Below, piece by piece: positions 51,146-60,373 of a stretch of 64,000 nucleotides of DNA. The stretch comes from Planctomycetia bacterium. Its GTDB lineage: Bacteria; Planctomycetota; Planctomycetia; Pirellulales; PNKZ01. The notes beneath the pieces were generated by a model, which worked only from the letters and a program-made list of their open reading frames with translations, did no database searches and was not told where the DNA came from. Every line of letters starts with the position of its first letter. Positions within the stretch are counted from its first letter, which is position 1. The DNA is taken from the NCBI GenBank assembly GCA_021413845.1, contig JAIOPP010000020.1, positions 62,001 to 126,000 of the forward strand, read 5' to 3'. The translations under genes were made by a program, and so were the position numbers.

Positions 51146-53146
51146 CTACGTTCGTTTGAACTGCTTATCGAGTTCTTCTTTGGTAAACACCAAGGCGGTC
51201 GGCCGGCCGTGCGGACAGTGGTGCGTGTCGCGCACCAAGTGCCGCTGCGCGAGCAGCGCCGCGACCTCTTCCTGCTTCAACGGGTCGCCTGCTTTGATCG
51301 CCGCTTTGCAAGAGATCATGTGCAACAACTCGTCGAGCAAATCACGGCGTTGCGGCACCTTGCCGTCGACGATGAGCTGATCGACTACGGAACGCAAAAT
51401 CTCCGCGGCCGGCACCTTGGCGAGCATCGCCGGATAGCTGGAGACGAGAATCGTGTCGCCGCCGAACGGTTCGACCTTGATCCCGAGTTGCGCCAAGACG
51501 TCACTCTTCTCCAACACCATCGCCGCTTCGGAAGCCGGCAAATCGACCGGCTCCGGGACGAGCAACGCTTGGCTTTCGAGTTTGCCGTCGTTAATCTTCG
51601 CCCGCAGTTGTTCGTAAAGAATCCGTTCATGAAGGGCGTGCTGATCGATCACGAGCACCCCTTCATCGCTCTCGGCCAATAGATACCGATCGTGAACCTG
51701 AATGGCCCGCATCGGGTCGCGATAAAGCGCGGCCGGCTCTTGCGCAACGGCAAGCGATTCGTCGCGGCTCGCGGCGTTCGACTCAGGCGCGGTCTGCGTC
51801 GGACTTTCCGGACGAGTCGCGCTGCGGGCCATCGTCGAACTACCGAAATCGGGATACGGTCGAAACGGCGCGACCTTGTGCAAACCGAGCGGCATCCCAG
51901 GCGGCGCGGCCGAGAGGAGCGCGCCGGCTGTCGCACCGGAAGCGGAGTCGTCGAGATCCCACGGCGCGACGTTCGCGGCGATGCCCGCTGCCGGGCGATC
52001 GCCGGTCGCGGGCCCCCCTTGCGCCCAACGGACGAAATCTTGCCGAAGGCGGGCCGTTTGACTCGGGTCGTGAGCCGCGGAGTTCGCGTCGTCGGCAGGG
52101 CTCGGCAGAGCATCGGCCGTCGATTTCGCCGCGGGAACCGGTTCGAGTCGATGCGTGAGATCGGTCGCTAGGAACTTCGTGCGGAGCGTGCTCAGCAATT
52201 GGCTGTAGATCCGGCCGCCGTCTTGAAAGCGGACTTCCAGCTTCGTCGGATGGACGTTCACATCCACGGCGTCGGCCGGCATCTCGAAACGGAGAAACGT
52301 GATCGGGTATCTGCCCGTCAGGAGTAAGCCGCGATACGATTCGGTGAGCGCGTGCTGTAACGAACGATCGCGAATGAAGCGGCCGTTGAGAAACAAGTAT
52401 TGCATCCGCGGATGCGAACGACTCTGACTTGGTCGGGCGACATGACCGTGCAAGCGAATGTCGCCGTCGCGGTTGTCGACCTGAATAAGATCCCGCGCCA
52501 GATCGTCGCCGAAGAAGAGCGCGATCCGCGATTCGACGTCTTGGCCTGACGGGAGATCGTAGACGACCCGTTCGTTGTGCCGGAGCATGAAACGAACTTG
52601 CGGATAAGCGAGCGCGAGCCGGGTGAAGGCTTCGGTGACATGCCCCATCTCGGTCTGAGCGGAGCGCATGAATTTGCGCCGCACCGGCGTGTTGTAAAAC
52701 AGGTTGCGAATCTCGATCGTCGTGCCGGGCGACATGCCGCACGGAGCCGGATCGCCATGCACGCCGCCGACGACCTCGAGTTCCCAACCTTCGTCGCTCG
52801 TCGGCGTCCGGCTCTTGAGCAGGAACCGGCTGATCTCGGCGACGCTCGCCAACGCTTCGCCGCGAAAGCCGAACGTGTGGACGCGGAACAGATCGTCGGC
52901 ATCGACGAGTTTGCTCGTCGCATGGCTGGCTACGGCGAGCGGCAGTTCTTCGCGCGGAATCCCGCCGCCGTCGTCGGCGACTCGAATCAGTTCCATCCCC
53001 CCTTGCTCGACCGAAATCTCGACACGCGTCGCCCCGGCGTCGAGCGAGTTCTCCGCCAATTCCTTGACGACGCTCGCCGGCCGCTCGATCACCTCGCCGG
53101 CAGCGATCTTATTGACGACGGAAGTGGGGAGGCGGAGGATCGGCAT
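51146..53146 (-). CDS. mutL: DNA mismatch repair protein MutL with endonuclease motif
   Basis: The protein is 666 residues. The GHKL ATPase head shows VVKELAENSLDAGATRVEI (Asn/Glu), RVADDGGGIPREEL, SHATSKLVDADDLFRVHTFGFRGEALASVAEISRF. A linker of about 150 residues is Pro/Ala/Ser-rich. The C-terminal dimer domain carries VIDQHALHERILYEQL, matching the DQHA-x2-E-x4-E metal-binding nuclease motif of nicking MutL proteins, and the end has HCPHGRPTALVF, the C-P-H-G-R-P zinc-region motif. It should therefore nick DNA in a MutH-independent system. It follows the response regulator and precedes aroDE closely. Confidence 0.97.
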   Translation of the reverse strand: MPILRLPTSVVNKIAAGEVIERPASVVKELAENSLDAGATRVEISVEQGGMELIRVADDGGGIPREELPLAVASHATSKLVDADDLFRVHTFGFRGEALASVAEISRFLLKSRTPTSDEGWELEVVGGVHGDPAPCGMSPGTTIEIRNLFYNTPVRRKFMRSAQTEMGHVTEAFTRLALAYPQVRFMLRHNERVVYDLPSGQDVESRIALFFGDDLARDLIQVDNRDGDIRLHGHVARPSQSRSHPRMQYLFLNGRFIRDRSLQHALTESYRGLLLTGRYPITFLRFEMPADAVDVNVHPTKLEVRFQDGGRIYSQLLSTLRTKFLATDLTHRLEPVPAAKSTADALPSPADDANSAAHDPSQTARLRQDFVRWAQGGPATGDRPAAGIAANVAPWDLDDSASGATAGALLSAAPPGMPLGLHKVAPFRPYPDFGSSTMARSATRPESPTQTAPESNAASRDESLAVAQEPAALYRDPMRAIQVHDRYLLAESDEGVLVIDQHALHERILYEQLRAKINDGKLESQALLVPEPVDLPASEAAMVLEKSDVLAQLGIKVEPFGGDTILVSSYPAMLAKVPAAEILRSVVDQLIVDGKVPQRRDLLDELLHMISCKAAIKAGDPLKQEEVAALLAQRHLVRDTHHCPHGRPTALVFTKEELDKQFKRT

Positions 53147-53158
53147 AGGGCGGAGCAG

Positions 53159-53312
53159 GGGTCGGGGGTCGGAGATCGGGGGTCAGAGAGGGAATGACGA
53201 ATGTCGAATTTCTAATGACGAAGGAGCGAACTAGCTTCTTTTCTTCTGGTTTCTGACTTCTGGTTTCCTGTCTTTCAACTGACCACCGACCACTGACCAC
53301 CGACCACTGTCA
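53159..53312. repeat. Heptamer array of changing words between the response regulator and mutL
   Basis: About 22 consecutive 7-base units run in a single register from 53159. Words include GGGTCGG (twice), AGATCGG, GGGTCAG; ATGACGA (twice), ATGTCGA, ATTTCTA; CTTCTGG (twice), TTTCTGA, TTTCCTG; and ACTGACC and ACCGACC (twice each, alternating). Similar words sit in blocks, so the array looks like several short heptamer runs joined in register. It fills the whole gap after mutL's start and enters the last codon of the response regulator's 3' end. Its style resembles the STRR heptamer repeats described in heterocystous cyanobacteria, but the words differ. Confidence 0.85.
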
Positions 53313-54758
53313 CAGCCCGTATTCCTTGATCTTCCGATACAGCGTTCGTTCGCCGATGGCGAGCATGCGGGCGGCTTCTTCGCGATTGCCGTCGGCTGCG
53401 GTGAGAGTCTCGGTGATGAACATCCGTTCGATCTCTTCCAGCGGGCGACCGACCAGCGAAGCCAGTCCGACACCGCCGGCCGGAGACGCACCGACGGGAT
53501 GCTCGACCGTCGTGCCGGCCGTCTCTTCCGTCGCCGGATCGACGAGCTCACTCGGCAGATCATCGACGTCGAGCACGCCGTCCATATCGACGACGATCAT
53601 CCGTTCGACGGCGTTGCGCAATTCGCGGACGTTCCCCGGCCAGTCGTAGGCCATCATCCTACGTCGAGCAGCGGTCGACATGCTCTTGACCGTCTTCTCG
53701 TGCTGCTTCGCGAACTGCTTCATGAAGTGCTCGATCAACAACGGAATATCTTCCCGCCGATCGACCAACCGCGGCAAGACGATCGTGACGACTTTCAATC
53801 GATGATAGAGATCGCTCCGAAACGTCCCGGCCGCGATCGCTTGTTCGAGATTGCGGTTCGTCGCCGAGATGATCCGCACATTGACTTTGACTTGCTCATT
53901 CGAGCCGACGCGCGTAATCTCGCTGCTCTCCAAGACGCGGAGCAATTTGATCTGCGTCGGCATCGGCATGTCGCCGACTTCATCAAGAAACAAAGTGCCG
54001 CCGTTGGCGTATTCGAATTTGCCGATCCGGTCGTGCCGGGCGTCGGTAAACGCACCGGCGACGTGCCCGAAAAGTTCGCTTTCGAGAATGGTATCGCTGA
54101 GCGCAGCGCAGTTCAGCGCCACGAACGGCTTGTTTTTCCGCGGGCTGTTGTGATGAATCGCCTGGGCGACGAGTTCCTTGCCGGTTCCCGTCTCCCCTTG
54201 AATCAGCACGGCGGCGTTCGTCGGAGCGACCCGTTTCAACAACCCGATCAGGTCGTTCATTTTCGTACTAGTGCCGACGACCCCTTCGAAGCCGAACTTC
54301 TCGTCGAGCCGGCGATTGAGCTCGATATTCGTCCGCCGCAGCCGAGCCGCGACCGCCGCTTTCTCAGTGACGGCTCGCAGCTGGTTGATATCCAGCGGCT
54401 TAAGTAGGTAATTGAACGCCCCTTGCTGCATCGCTTCGACGGCCGAAGGAACGGTGCCGTGCCCGGTTACGAGAATGACTTCCGCGTCCGGCTGGTCGTC
54501 TTTCGCGCGGGCCAAGACTTCCAAGCCACCGACGTCGTTCATCACCAGGTCGGTAATGATGACGTCGAACTCGTTGCGCTCTAATTGCTTCAACCCCTCG
54601 GGCCCGCTCGTGGCCGTGGTGCAATCGAAGCCGACCCGCTCGAGACCGTCGGCCATCGTCAAGGCGTGCGGCTCATCGTTGTCGATGATCAGCACCTTGC
54701 TGCGCGTGAGGGGTTCGGTGACGGGTTTGGGAGCGGCTTTGGCCGCGGTCTTGGACAT
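53310..54758 (-). CDS. Sigma-54-dependent response regulator (NtrC family)
   Basis: The protein is 482 residues from the ATG at 54758, where the receiver domain begins after an Ala/Lys-rich leader ([20 protein letters not shown]). The receiver (residues about 20-135) shows [11 protein letters not shown], the phosphorylation Asp in [10 protein letters not shown], and the Lys in LLKPLD. The AAA+ domain has [11 protein letters not shown], the GAFTGA loop reading [19 protein letters not shown] and [11 protein letters not shown] Fis-type HTH closes it ([31 protein letters not shown]). It is activated by the histidine kinase upstream (82-nt gap). GAFTDA in place of GAFTGA occurs in several members of this family, so activity is not excluded. 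Confidence 0.95.
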   Translation of the reverse strand: MSKTAAKAAPKPVTEPLTRSKVLIIDNDEPHALTMADGLERVGFDCTTATSGPEGLKQLERNEFDVIITDLVMNDVGGLEVLARAKDDQPDAEVILVTGHGTVPSAVEAMQQGAFNYLLKPLDINQLRAVTEKAAVAARLRRTNIELNRRLDEKFGFEGVVGTSTKMNDLIGLLKRVAPTNAAVLIQGETGTGKELVAQAIHHNSPRKNKPFVALNCAALSDTILESELFGHVAGAFTDARHDRIGKFEYANGGTLFLDEVGDMPMPTQIKLLRVLESSEITRVGSNEQVKVNVRIISATNRNLEQAIAAGTFRSDLYHRLKVVTIVLPRLVDRREDIPLLIEHFMKQFAKQHEKTVKSMSTAARRRMMAYDWPGNVRELRNAVERMIVVDMDGVLDVDDLPSELVDPATEETAGTTVEHPVGASPAGGVGLASLVGRPLEEIERMFITETLTAADGNREEAARMLAIGERTLYRKIKEYGL

Positions 54759-54840
54759 AGGGCAATCATACCCAATCCCGCGGGAGGTGCGGAGGGGGCA
54801 GGGGGAGCGAACCCAAGCGCCGATGCACGGATTTCGTGAC

Positions 54841-55632
54841 TTAAACTTCGCGTTCCTGCGGCGCGGCATCCGTCGATTCGTGCAACGCCGAGTCTTCGCC
54901 CAAGCGCCGAAGCATCGGCAGCTCGATCGTAAAGCGAGTTCCACGGCCGAGCTCGCTTTGACAGGTAACCGTTCCGCCGTGCGCCTCGATCACTTTGCCC
55001 GTCATCGGCAGGCCGAGGCCCGTGCCGCCGGGCTTCGTCGAATAGAACGCCTCGAAGATGCGGGCCAGGGTCTTTTCGTCCATCCCACAACCGGTGTCGA
55101 TGAGATGCAGACAAACTCCGCGCGGCGTCGTGTCGGTCGCGACGACGAGTTGCCCGCCGCCGGGCATCGACTGCTGCGCGTTGAGAATGAGATTGAGCAT
55201 CGCCCCACGAAACTGCTCGCGATCGAGCAGCACGCTCGGCAAATCGGAACGCAAGTACGGCACGATTTCGATGCGGCTCTCTTCGGCTTTCGGGCGAAAG
55301 AAGTCGAGCAGTTTGCGAAGCTCTTCGTTCAAGTCGCTCGGCTCGAAGTTGAGCCGGCGCACCTTGGCGAAGTTCAAGAAGTCGTCGAGGATCGTTTGCA
55401 GCCGGCGACATTCGCGCTGCACCATTTGGATCTTCGCCGAGATCCGCTTATCGCGCGGTGTCTGAATGTCTACGAAGTCTTCGGCCAAGAGCTCCATGTT
55501 GAGCACGATCGTCGACAACGGATTCTTGATCTCATGAGCGAGCGAGCCGGTGAGCCGCGCGATCTGCGCATACTGCTCGGCATGGCTCTCGCGTAGAGCG
55601 TCTTCTTCGGTGCGTACTCCGTTGTCGATCAT
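54841..55632 (-). CDS. Soluble sensor histidine kinase
   Basis: The protein is 263 residues with no membrane segment. Boxes: H in [18 protein letters not shown] (phospho-His), N in [16 protein letters not shown]1 in [46 protein letters not shown] with F and G2. The first 20 residues and a coiled segment ([26 protein letters not shown]) lack a named sensor domain, so input must come from another protein or the cytoplasm. It phosphorylates the sigma-54 regulator encoded next on the same strand. Members of this compact type are often called NtrB-like. Confidence 0.92.
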   Translation of the reverse strand: MIDNGVRTEEDALRESHAEQYAQIARLTGSLAHEIKNPLSTIVLNMELLAEDFVDIQTPRDKRISAKIQMVQRECRRLQTILDDFLNFAKVRRLNFEPSDLNEELRKLLDFFRPKAEESRIEIVPYLRSDLPSVLLDREQFRGAMLNLILNAQQSMPGGGQLVVATDTTPRGVCLHLIDTGCGMDEKTLARIFEAFYSTKPGGTGLGLPMTGKVIEAHGGTVTCQSELGRGTRFTIELPMLRRLGEDSALHESTDAAPQEREV

Positions 55633-55681
55633 GAATGCCGGCGGCCGAATTCAGGCGACGAAGATCGGGGCGATCAAAACG

Positions 55682-55716
55682 AAAAAGCCCGGCGGCCGCA
55701 ATAGCGACCGCCGGGC
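55682..55716 (-). terminator. pnp: Intrinsic terminator downstream of pnp
   Basis: On the minus strand a 13-bp stem (55704-55716 with 55687-55699, one G-U pair) with loop TATT is followed by five T (A run 55682-55686). It lies 53 nt after the pnp stop and 50 nt before the histidine kinase ATG. Confidence 0.88.
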
Positions 55717-55718
55717 CT

Positions 55719-55724
55719 ATTATA
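55719..55724 (-). promoter_or_regulatory. TATAAT abutting the pnp terminator, possible -10 for the two-component genes
   Basis: On the minus strand TATAAT is followed by AGGCC, identical to the -10/terminator junction after xylA. No good -35 is visible at 17 nt (CCGCAA), so promoter strength is uncertain. Confidence 0.4.
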
Positions 55725-55769
55725 CCGCACCGCACACGATGTTGCGGCGACGTTTTACTTCGATAACTA

Positions 55770-57884
55770 CTAGGCGCTCGGGGCCGTGGCTTCGCCTGCT
55801 TCGCGCATCGCAGCCTTGCGGCTGAGCTTCACGCGGTCTTGGTCGTCGATGGCGATGACCTTAACTTGGATGATGTCGCCGACGCGGCAAACATCCCCCA
55901 CGCTCCCGACATAGCCGTCGGCGAGTTCGCTGATGTGGCAGAGCCCATCCTTGCCGGGCAGGATTTCGACGAACGCACCGAAGTCTTTCACGCTCGAGAC
56001 ACGGCCTTCGTAGATCTTGCCGATCTTGACCGTCTCGGTGAGCGCTTCGACCCGACGCATACAGGCCTTCGCCGAAGCCGAATCGGCGCTGGCGACGATG
56101 ACCGTGCCGTCGTCGTCGACGTCGATCGTCGCACCGGTTTCTTCTTGGATCGCACGAATCGTCTTTCCGCCCGGACCGATCAAGAGGCCGATCTTGTCCG
56201 GAGGAATTTGCGTGCGGAGGAGCCGCGGAGCCCATTGCGAAATCTCTTCGTACGGACGGGAGATCGTCGAGAGCATCGTCCGCAAGATGTTGATGCGGGC
56301 ATCACGGGCCTGCACCAAAGTCGCTCGCGTGATTTCGAGGCTGATGCCCCGAATCTTCATGTCGAGCTGAATACCGGTGATGCCGTTTTGCGTTCCGGCC
56401 ACCTTGAAGTCCATGTCGCCGTAGTGGTCTTCGTCGCCGATGATGTCGGTGAGCAGGCTCCACTGTTGCGGGTTCTCATAAACCAACCCGATCGAGATGC
56501 CTGCGACCGGATTCGTGATCGGCACGCCGGCCGACATGAGTCCGAGCGTGGCACCGCAGACCGTCGCCATCGAGCTGGAGCCGTTCGACTCCATGATGTC
56601 GGAGATCACGCGGATCGTGTACGGGAACTCTTCCGGATCGGGCAGGATCGGCTTCACGCTTCGTTCGGCCAACGCACCGTGGCCGATTTCACGACGGCCC
56701 GGTCCGCGGATCGGACGGCATTCGCCGACCGAGTACGGAGGGAAGTAGTAATCGAGCATGAACTTCTTCGAGTATTCGTCGATGAGGCCGTCGACACGTT
56801 GCTCGTCGCGATTCGTGCCGAGCACGACCGTGATGAGAGCTTGCGTCTCGCCCCGTTGAAACACGGCCGAGCCGTGAACGCGAGGGAGAACGTCGACGGT
56901 GCATTCGATCGGACGAATGGTCGTGTAATCGCGACCGTCCGGACGACGGCCCGTTAGGATCAAGTCGCGAACGACCCGCTCCGTGAAGCGCGACCAAGCA
57001 CCCGAGAAAGCCGCCGGCGAATGGGCACCGGATGCGGCTGCGTCGGGAATGATCGCGGCGAGGGCTTTCGCCTTCACGGCCGAAACCGCTTCGTTGCGAG
57101 CCGACTTCCCTTCGATCGCCTTCGCTTGGCGGAGTTGATCGTAGAAGCCACCCTTGAGCAGGTCGTAGATGCCGTCGTCGGCCGGAGCGACCCACTCTTG
57201 CTTGATCTTACCGACCTTGCGGAAGAGTTCTTCCTGGAGGTCGATGATTTCGCGGATGTAGTTGTGACACGTTTCGATCGCCGCACCCATCTGGTCTTCC
57301 GGCAATTCGCGCGCGAAACCTTCGATCATGAGGATCGATTCGCGGCTTCCGGAAACGATCAGATCGAGGTCCGACTCTTCGAGTTGGGCCTGGGTCGGAA
57401 ACACGACGAACTGTCCGTCGATGAGACCGAGCCGAACCGAGCCGAGAGGGCCTTGGAACGGCAAGTTCGAGAGGCCGAGGGCCACCGACGCGCCGTTCAT
57501 GGCGAGCATGTCGCCGTCGTTTTGCTTATCGCTCGCCAAGACGCCGGCCATGATCTGGACTTCGTCGTGAAAGCCTTCCGGAAACAACGGCCGGATCGGA
57601 CGATCCATCAACCGCGACGTGAGGGTTTCCTTCATCGTCGGGCGACCTTCGCGCTTCAAGAAGCCGCCGGGAAACTTACCGGCTGCGGCGGCGCGTTCGC
57701 GATAATCGCATGTGAGCGGGAAGAAGTCGATGCCCGCTCGAGGAGCACCGGTGGCGGCTGCCGTGAAGACGACGGTGTCGCCGTATTGCACAAGGCAACT
57801 TCCGGCAGCTTGCTTCGCCAAATAGCCGGTCTCAATGGAGAGAATCCCGGCTCCGATTTGCTTTTCTACTCTTACTTTAGCCAA
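55770..57884 (-). CDS. pnp: Polynucleotide phosphorylase
   Basis: The protein is 704 residues with a TTG start (57884); AGGGGA lies six bases upstream, which decides it. Two RNase PH cores are visible: TGAPRAGIDFFPLTCDYRERAAAAGKFPGGFLKREGRP in the first and GEMQALITVVLGT-type GETQALITVVLGTNRDEQRVDG plus SVGECRPIRGPGRREIGHGALAERS in the second. A KH domain (GLLIGPGGKTIRAIQEETGATIDVDDDG) and an S1 domain (GRVSSVKDFGAFVEILPGKDGLCHISEL) follow. It degrades RNA 3' to 5' phosphorolytically in the degradosome. It lies downstream of rpsO, the classic order. Confidence 0.97.
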   Translation of the reverse strand: MAKVRVEKQIGAGILSIETGYLAKQAAGSCLVQYGDTVVFTAAATGAPRAGIDFFPLTCDYRERAAAAGKFPGGFLKREGRPTMKETLTSRLMDRPIRPLFPEGFHDEVQIMAGVLASDKQNDGDMLAMNGASVALGLSNLPFQGPLGSVRLGLIDGQFVVFPTQAQLEESDLDLIVSGSRESILMIEGFARELPEDQMGAAIETCHNYIREIIDLQEELFRKVGKIKQEWVAPADDGIYDLLKGGFYDQLRQAKAIEGKSARNEAVSAVKAKALAAIIPDAAASGAHSPAAFSGAWSRFTERVVRDLILTGRRPDGRDYTTIRPIECTVDVLPRVHGSAVFQRGETQALITVVLGTNRDEQRVDGLIDEYSKKFMLDYYFPPYSVGECRPIRGPGRREIGHGALAERSVKPILPDPEEFPYTIRVISDIMESNGSSSMATVCGATLGLMSAGVPITNPVAGISIGLVYENPQQWSLLTDIIGDEDHYGDMDFKVAGTQNGITGIQLDMKIRGISLEITRATLVQARDARINILRTMLSTISRPYEEISQWAPRLLRTQIPPDKIGLLIGPGGKTIRAIQEETGATIDVDDDGTVIVASADSASAKACMRRVEALTETVKIGKIYEGRVSSVKDFGAFVEILPGKDGLCHISELADGYVGSVGDVCRVGDIIQVKVIAIDDQDRVKLSRKAAMREAGEATAPSA

Positions 57885-58020
57885 TGTACGTCCCCTACCT
57901 TTTGCTGCGTCCTGGCAGCACGCTCGGAGGCGGAGGGAATCCGGTCGAGGAACCGACGTTTACGACCACCAGGGCCGGAAACCAAGGAACCTCGACGATA
58001 GCGCGACGAAGAGGGCAGGA

Positions 58021-58290
58021 CTACTTGCGGATTTCGAGCCGACGGATCACGTTGAGATACCGTTGCGCATCGACATTCTTTAGGTAATCCAACAAGCGAC
58101 GACGCCGGCTGACCATACCCAGCAGCCCACGGCGGCTGGAATAATCGCGCTTGTGCGTCTTGAGATGGCCGGTCAGCTCACCGATACGGCTGGTGAGTAA
58201 GGCGATTTGGACCTCGGGCGAACCGGTATCGGTATCGCCTTGGCGGTAGTCCGTGATCAAAGTTTGCTTGAGCTCTTTGGTAATCGACAT
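58021..58290 (-). CDS. rpsO: 30S ribosomal protein S15
   Basis: The protein is 89 residues, exactly the usual length. The pattern [72 protein letters not shown] is S15 throughout. It binds 16S rRNA helix 20-22 in the central domain. It lies 136 nt upstream of pnp, as in many bacteria. Confidence 0.97.
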   Translation of the reverse strand: MSITKELKQTLITDYRQGDTDTGSPEVQIALLTSRIGELTGHLKTHKRDYSSRRGLLGMVSRRRRLLDYLKNVDAQRYLNVIRRLEIRK

Positions 58291-58638
58291 CTGTGGTACC
58301 GTTCACCTAAACGTGCGTCGCCCGATCGACCTAAGTGGTTCGACCGTAAGCCCTTTCGGCCGAAAAATCGCAGCCCGTCCCTACGACGAATGCCGCTGAG
58401 TTCCGCGTGCCTGTGCCAGGACTCTTCCTACTGTGAATCAAAACAACAACTTAAGGAGCCCAATGTATCAGCCGCCGCGGCATTTTCAACCGCAAATCCT
58501 GACAGCCTCTTAAGACGCGCTCTAACTTCTGAGCGGCGAGTGTTTTTCCTGATTTCACAGGGAGTTACTTTCATTCGACCGCAACCGGAAAAAACTCGCT
58601 TAAATCCCGATCGATACTATTCCTTGTTCCCACTACTC
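58291..58638. other. Intergenic region upstream of rpsO
   Basis: The 348 nt between the rpsO start and the end of the next gene should hold the rpsO promoter on the minus strand. I find no clear -35/-10 pair. On the plus strand AAGGAG (58454-58459) precedes a 16-codon open frame (58464-58514, MYQPPRHFQ...) with no clear terminator; I do not call it a gene. Confidence 0.45.
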
Positions 58639-59493
58639 CTAGTTCCCACCCAGCGTCGGTTTCACGATGCCGTATCCCCTTTCGACCTTAAAACTCACGC
58701 CCCAAGCGCTATAGCCGTGACTCGTAATGCCGCGGCGGCTCGTGCTCGCATAGTTCTCATGGCCCGGCAAGATCGTGACTTTGACGATTCCCTTTTCGCC
58801 CTCCTTAAGCACCCCGGTATGCACGGCCGCGGTCGCCAAAGTCGAGTCGCTGGTGTAGATGTCGGTTCCGTAGATCGAACCGGAGAGATTGCCCGTAACC
58901 TCGAAGTACCAGACTTGGACGATTTCCGTTGATCCTGCTCGTAGTTGCCCTGGGTCGGGCCGGACGTCGCGAATCACCCCCGTCAGATTCGCGATGACGT
59001 TGCGAACGGCGAGCGCTTCGTCGAGCTTCGCCTCACGGCAAAGCTCTTTCATCAGCCGGTCGAGAGGGACCGCGGCACGAGCCCCTGCCGCTTGAATTCG
59101 TTCGAGCGTTTTTCTTTCGAGCTCCACGACTGCGAGATCGTGAGCTTTCGCGATTTCTCGCGCGTCGAGAGGCAGCGACTCGCGCGTCTCCGAACGGGAG
59201 CCGCCGACGGGCGACTTACCGCTCACCCAGCGAATGTGATCCCTCACGGCAACCGCTTCATCGAGCTTGGCGTCGCGGCAGAGACGATCTTGAATCGGCT
59301 GCAAGCGCTCGATCGTTTGCAACCGGAGCCGACTCAACTCGTTATCGGCGCTGAGTTCGATTCCATCCGTCTCGCGGCGGAACACGTCGACGACTTCCTT
59401 CACCGCAGGCGACGGCTCCTCGCTCGCCTCGCCTGCCGATAGCCCGACGACGAACGACAGCCAGGCCGATAAGGCGTGCAGAAAGATTTTCAT
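58639..59493 (-). CDS. Secreted LCCL-domain protein with repeated helical modules
   Basis: The protein is 284 residues from the ATG at 59493, opening a signal peptide (MKIFLHALSAWLSFVVGLSAGEA). Two related helical modules follow, each ending in the pattern LCR-x-AKLDEA-x-AVR: LQPIQDRLCRDAKLDEAVAVRDHI and LDRLMKELCREAKLDEALAVRNVI. The C-terminal 80 residues are an LCCL domain (GSIYGTDIYTSDSTLATAAVHTGVLKEGEKGIVKVTILPG, then YASTSRRGITSHGYSAWGVSFKV), a fold known from cochlin and Limulus factor C. Its role in bacteria is not established. It is divergent from a PA14-like secreted protein. Confidence 0.8.
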   Translation of the reverse strand: MKIFLHALSAWLSFVVGLSAGEASEEPSPAVKEVVDVFRRETDGIELSADNELSRLRLQTIERLQPIQDRLCRDAKLDEAVAVRDHIRWVSGKSPVGGSRSETRESLPLDAREIAKAHDLAVVELERKTLERIQAAGARAAVPLDRLMKELCREAKLDEALAVRNVIANLTGVIRDVRPDPGQLRAGSTEIVQVWYFEVTGNLSGSIYGTDIYTSDSTLATAAVHTGVLKEGEKGIVKVTILPGHENYASTSRRGITSHGYSAWGVSFKVERGYGIVKPTLGGN

Positions 59494-59784
59494 GGCCGAT
59501 AATTCCGAATGAACCAAAGCATCCATCGGTTCGACGCTGCCTCCGCTGCGAAAGTTCCCCGCCGTTACACGACTCGAACCACTTCCTCGTCCTTGAGTAC
59601 CGCTTCGAGTCATGCCCGCGCCGACGACGAACCTGGCTGGCGATCTTCGCCCGCCAAACGGCCTGCCACGGCAAGCCGACAAAAAAATTGTTCGCGCAAC
59701 GTCGTAAGTGTATATTGCGAATACCCCTCACCAAGATGGGCCCCACTACTCGAAATACGAGACACTTCGGCGGAGCGAACCCTC

Positions 59785-60357
59785 ATGCGTAGCGCGACCC
59801 TGGCGGCTTTGCTTTCGATCTTGGCCTGTTGGCAAGGCATCTCATGCCGCAGCGCATCCGCACAGACGCTTCTCACCCGAGCCGACCAGAAAAAGCTGAT
59901 GCCCGGCCTCGTGGTCGTCGTGTATCCGCGGCATGCAACGCAAAGCGGCAGAGAAGGGGCGTTCGTCGAGCAAAAAGATCTCGGCGCGCCGGTCCAAGCT
60001 CCAGGCAACCCCTATGTCATCAACACGCTCTACGATTGGAAGTTTCCGGCGGATTTCAACGCGATCGCCACAGGCCTGCTGAAGATCGACGTCGCCGGCG
60101 ACTATCTCTTCTCGACCAACAGCACCTGGGACCGCAACTCTCTCTCGGTAAACGGGCAGATGATCTGCCCCTATCGCGACGGCGAACAAACCGTCGCTAA
60201 GATTCGTCTCGAAAAGGGCTACGTGCCGATCGTCTGCGGCGGCTACTTCGCGTCGCGAGGGACGACGCAAGTCACCTGGCAACCGCCGGGCGCGCAAGCG
60301 CTCATGCCGATTCCATCGGAACTATTCTTCTTCCTCCCTGAGAAGAAGAAACGCTAA
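59785..60357 (+). CDS. Secreted PA14-like protein
   Basis: The protein is 190 residues from the ATG at 59785 (GGAG about 9 nt upstream). It has a signal peptide (MRSATLAALLSILACWQGISCRSASA). The domain reads GLVVVVYPRHATQSGREGAFVEQ, ATGLLKIDVAGDYLFSTNSTWDRNSLSVNGQMICPYRDG and KIRLEKGYVPIVCGGYF, matching PA14/GLEYA-type carbohydrate-binding beta barrels, in which a central strand pair GDYLFSTNSTWDRNSLSVNG is characteristic. It is divergent from the LCCL gene across 291 nt. It converges with the serine hydrolase. Confidence 0.72.
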   Translation: MRSATLAALLSILACWQGISCRSASAQTLLTRADQKKLMPGLVVVVYPRHATQSGREGAFVEQKDLGAPVQAPGNPYVINTLYDWKFPADFNAIATGLLKIDVAGDYLFSTNSTWDRNSLSVNGQMICPYRDGEQTVAKIRLEKGYVPIVCGGYFASRGTTQVTWQPPGAQALMPIPSELFFFLPEKKKR

Positions 60358-60373
60358 CGCTCGGCGAGGCACC

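Noticed and set aside
53109-53300. Minus-strand ORF reading MVSGRWSVERQETRSQ...
   Set aside because: It is a translation of the heptamer array. Its seven-residue periodicity (SFVIRNS, TFVIPSL) comes from the 7-bp repeat, and there is no SD.
53994-54060. GAFTDA in place of GAFTGA as evidence that the sigma-54 regulator is inactive
   Set aside because: I recall GAFTDA as common in several NtrC-family groups, so it is not evidence of loss on its own.
53326-54407. Plus-strand ORFs over the sigma-54 regulator
   Set aside because: Shadow frames; the minus-strand protein has full receiver, AAA+ and Fis domains.
58464-58514. 16-codon plus-strand ORF with AAGGAG
   Set aside because: The SD is good but spacing is short (four bases), no terminator or gene follows on that strand, and the peptide has no recognisable feature.
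58618-58650. TTGTTCCCACTACTCCTAGTTCCC as a third heptamer locus
   Set aside because: The two GTTCCCA copies are 16 bases apart, not a multiple of seven, so the register does not hold.
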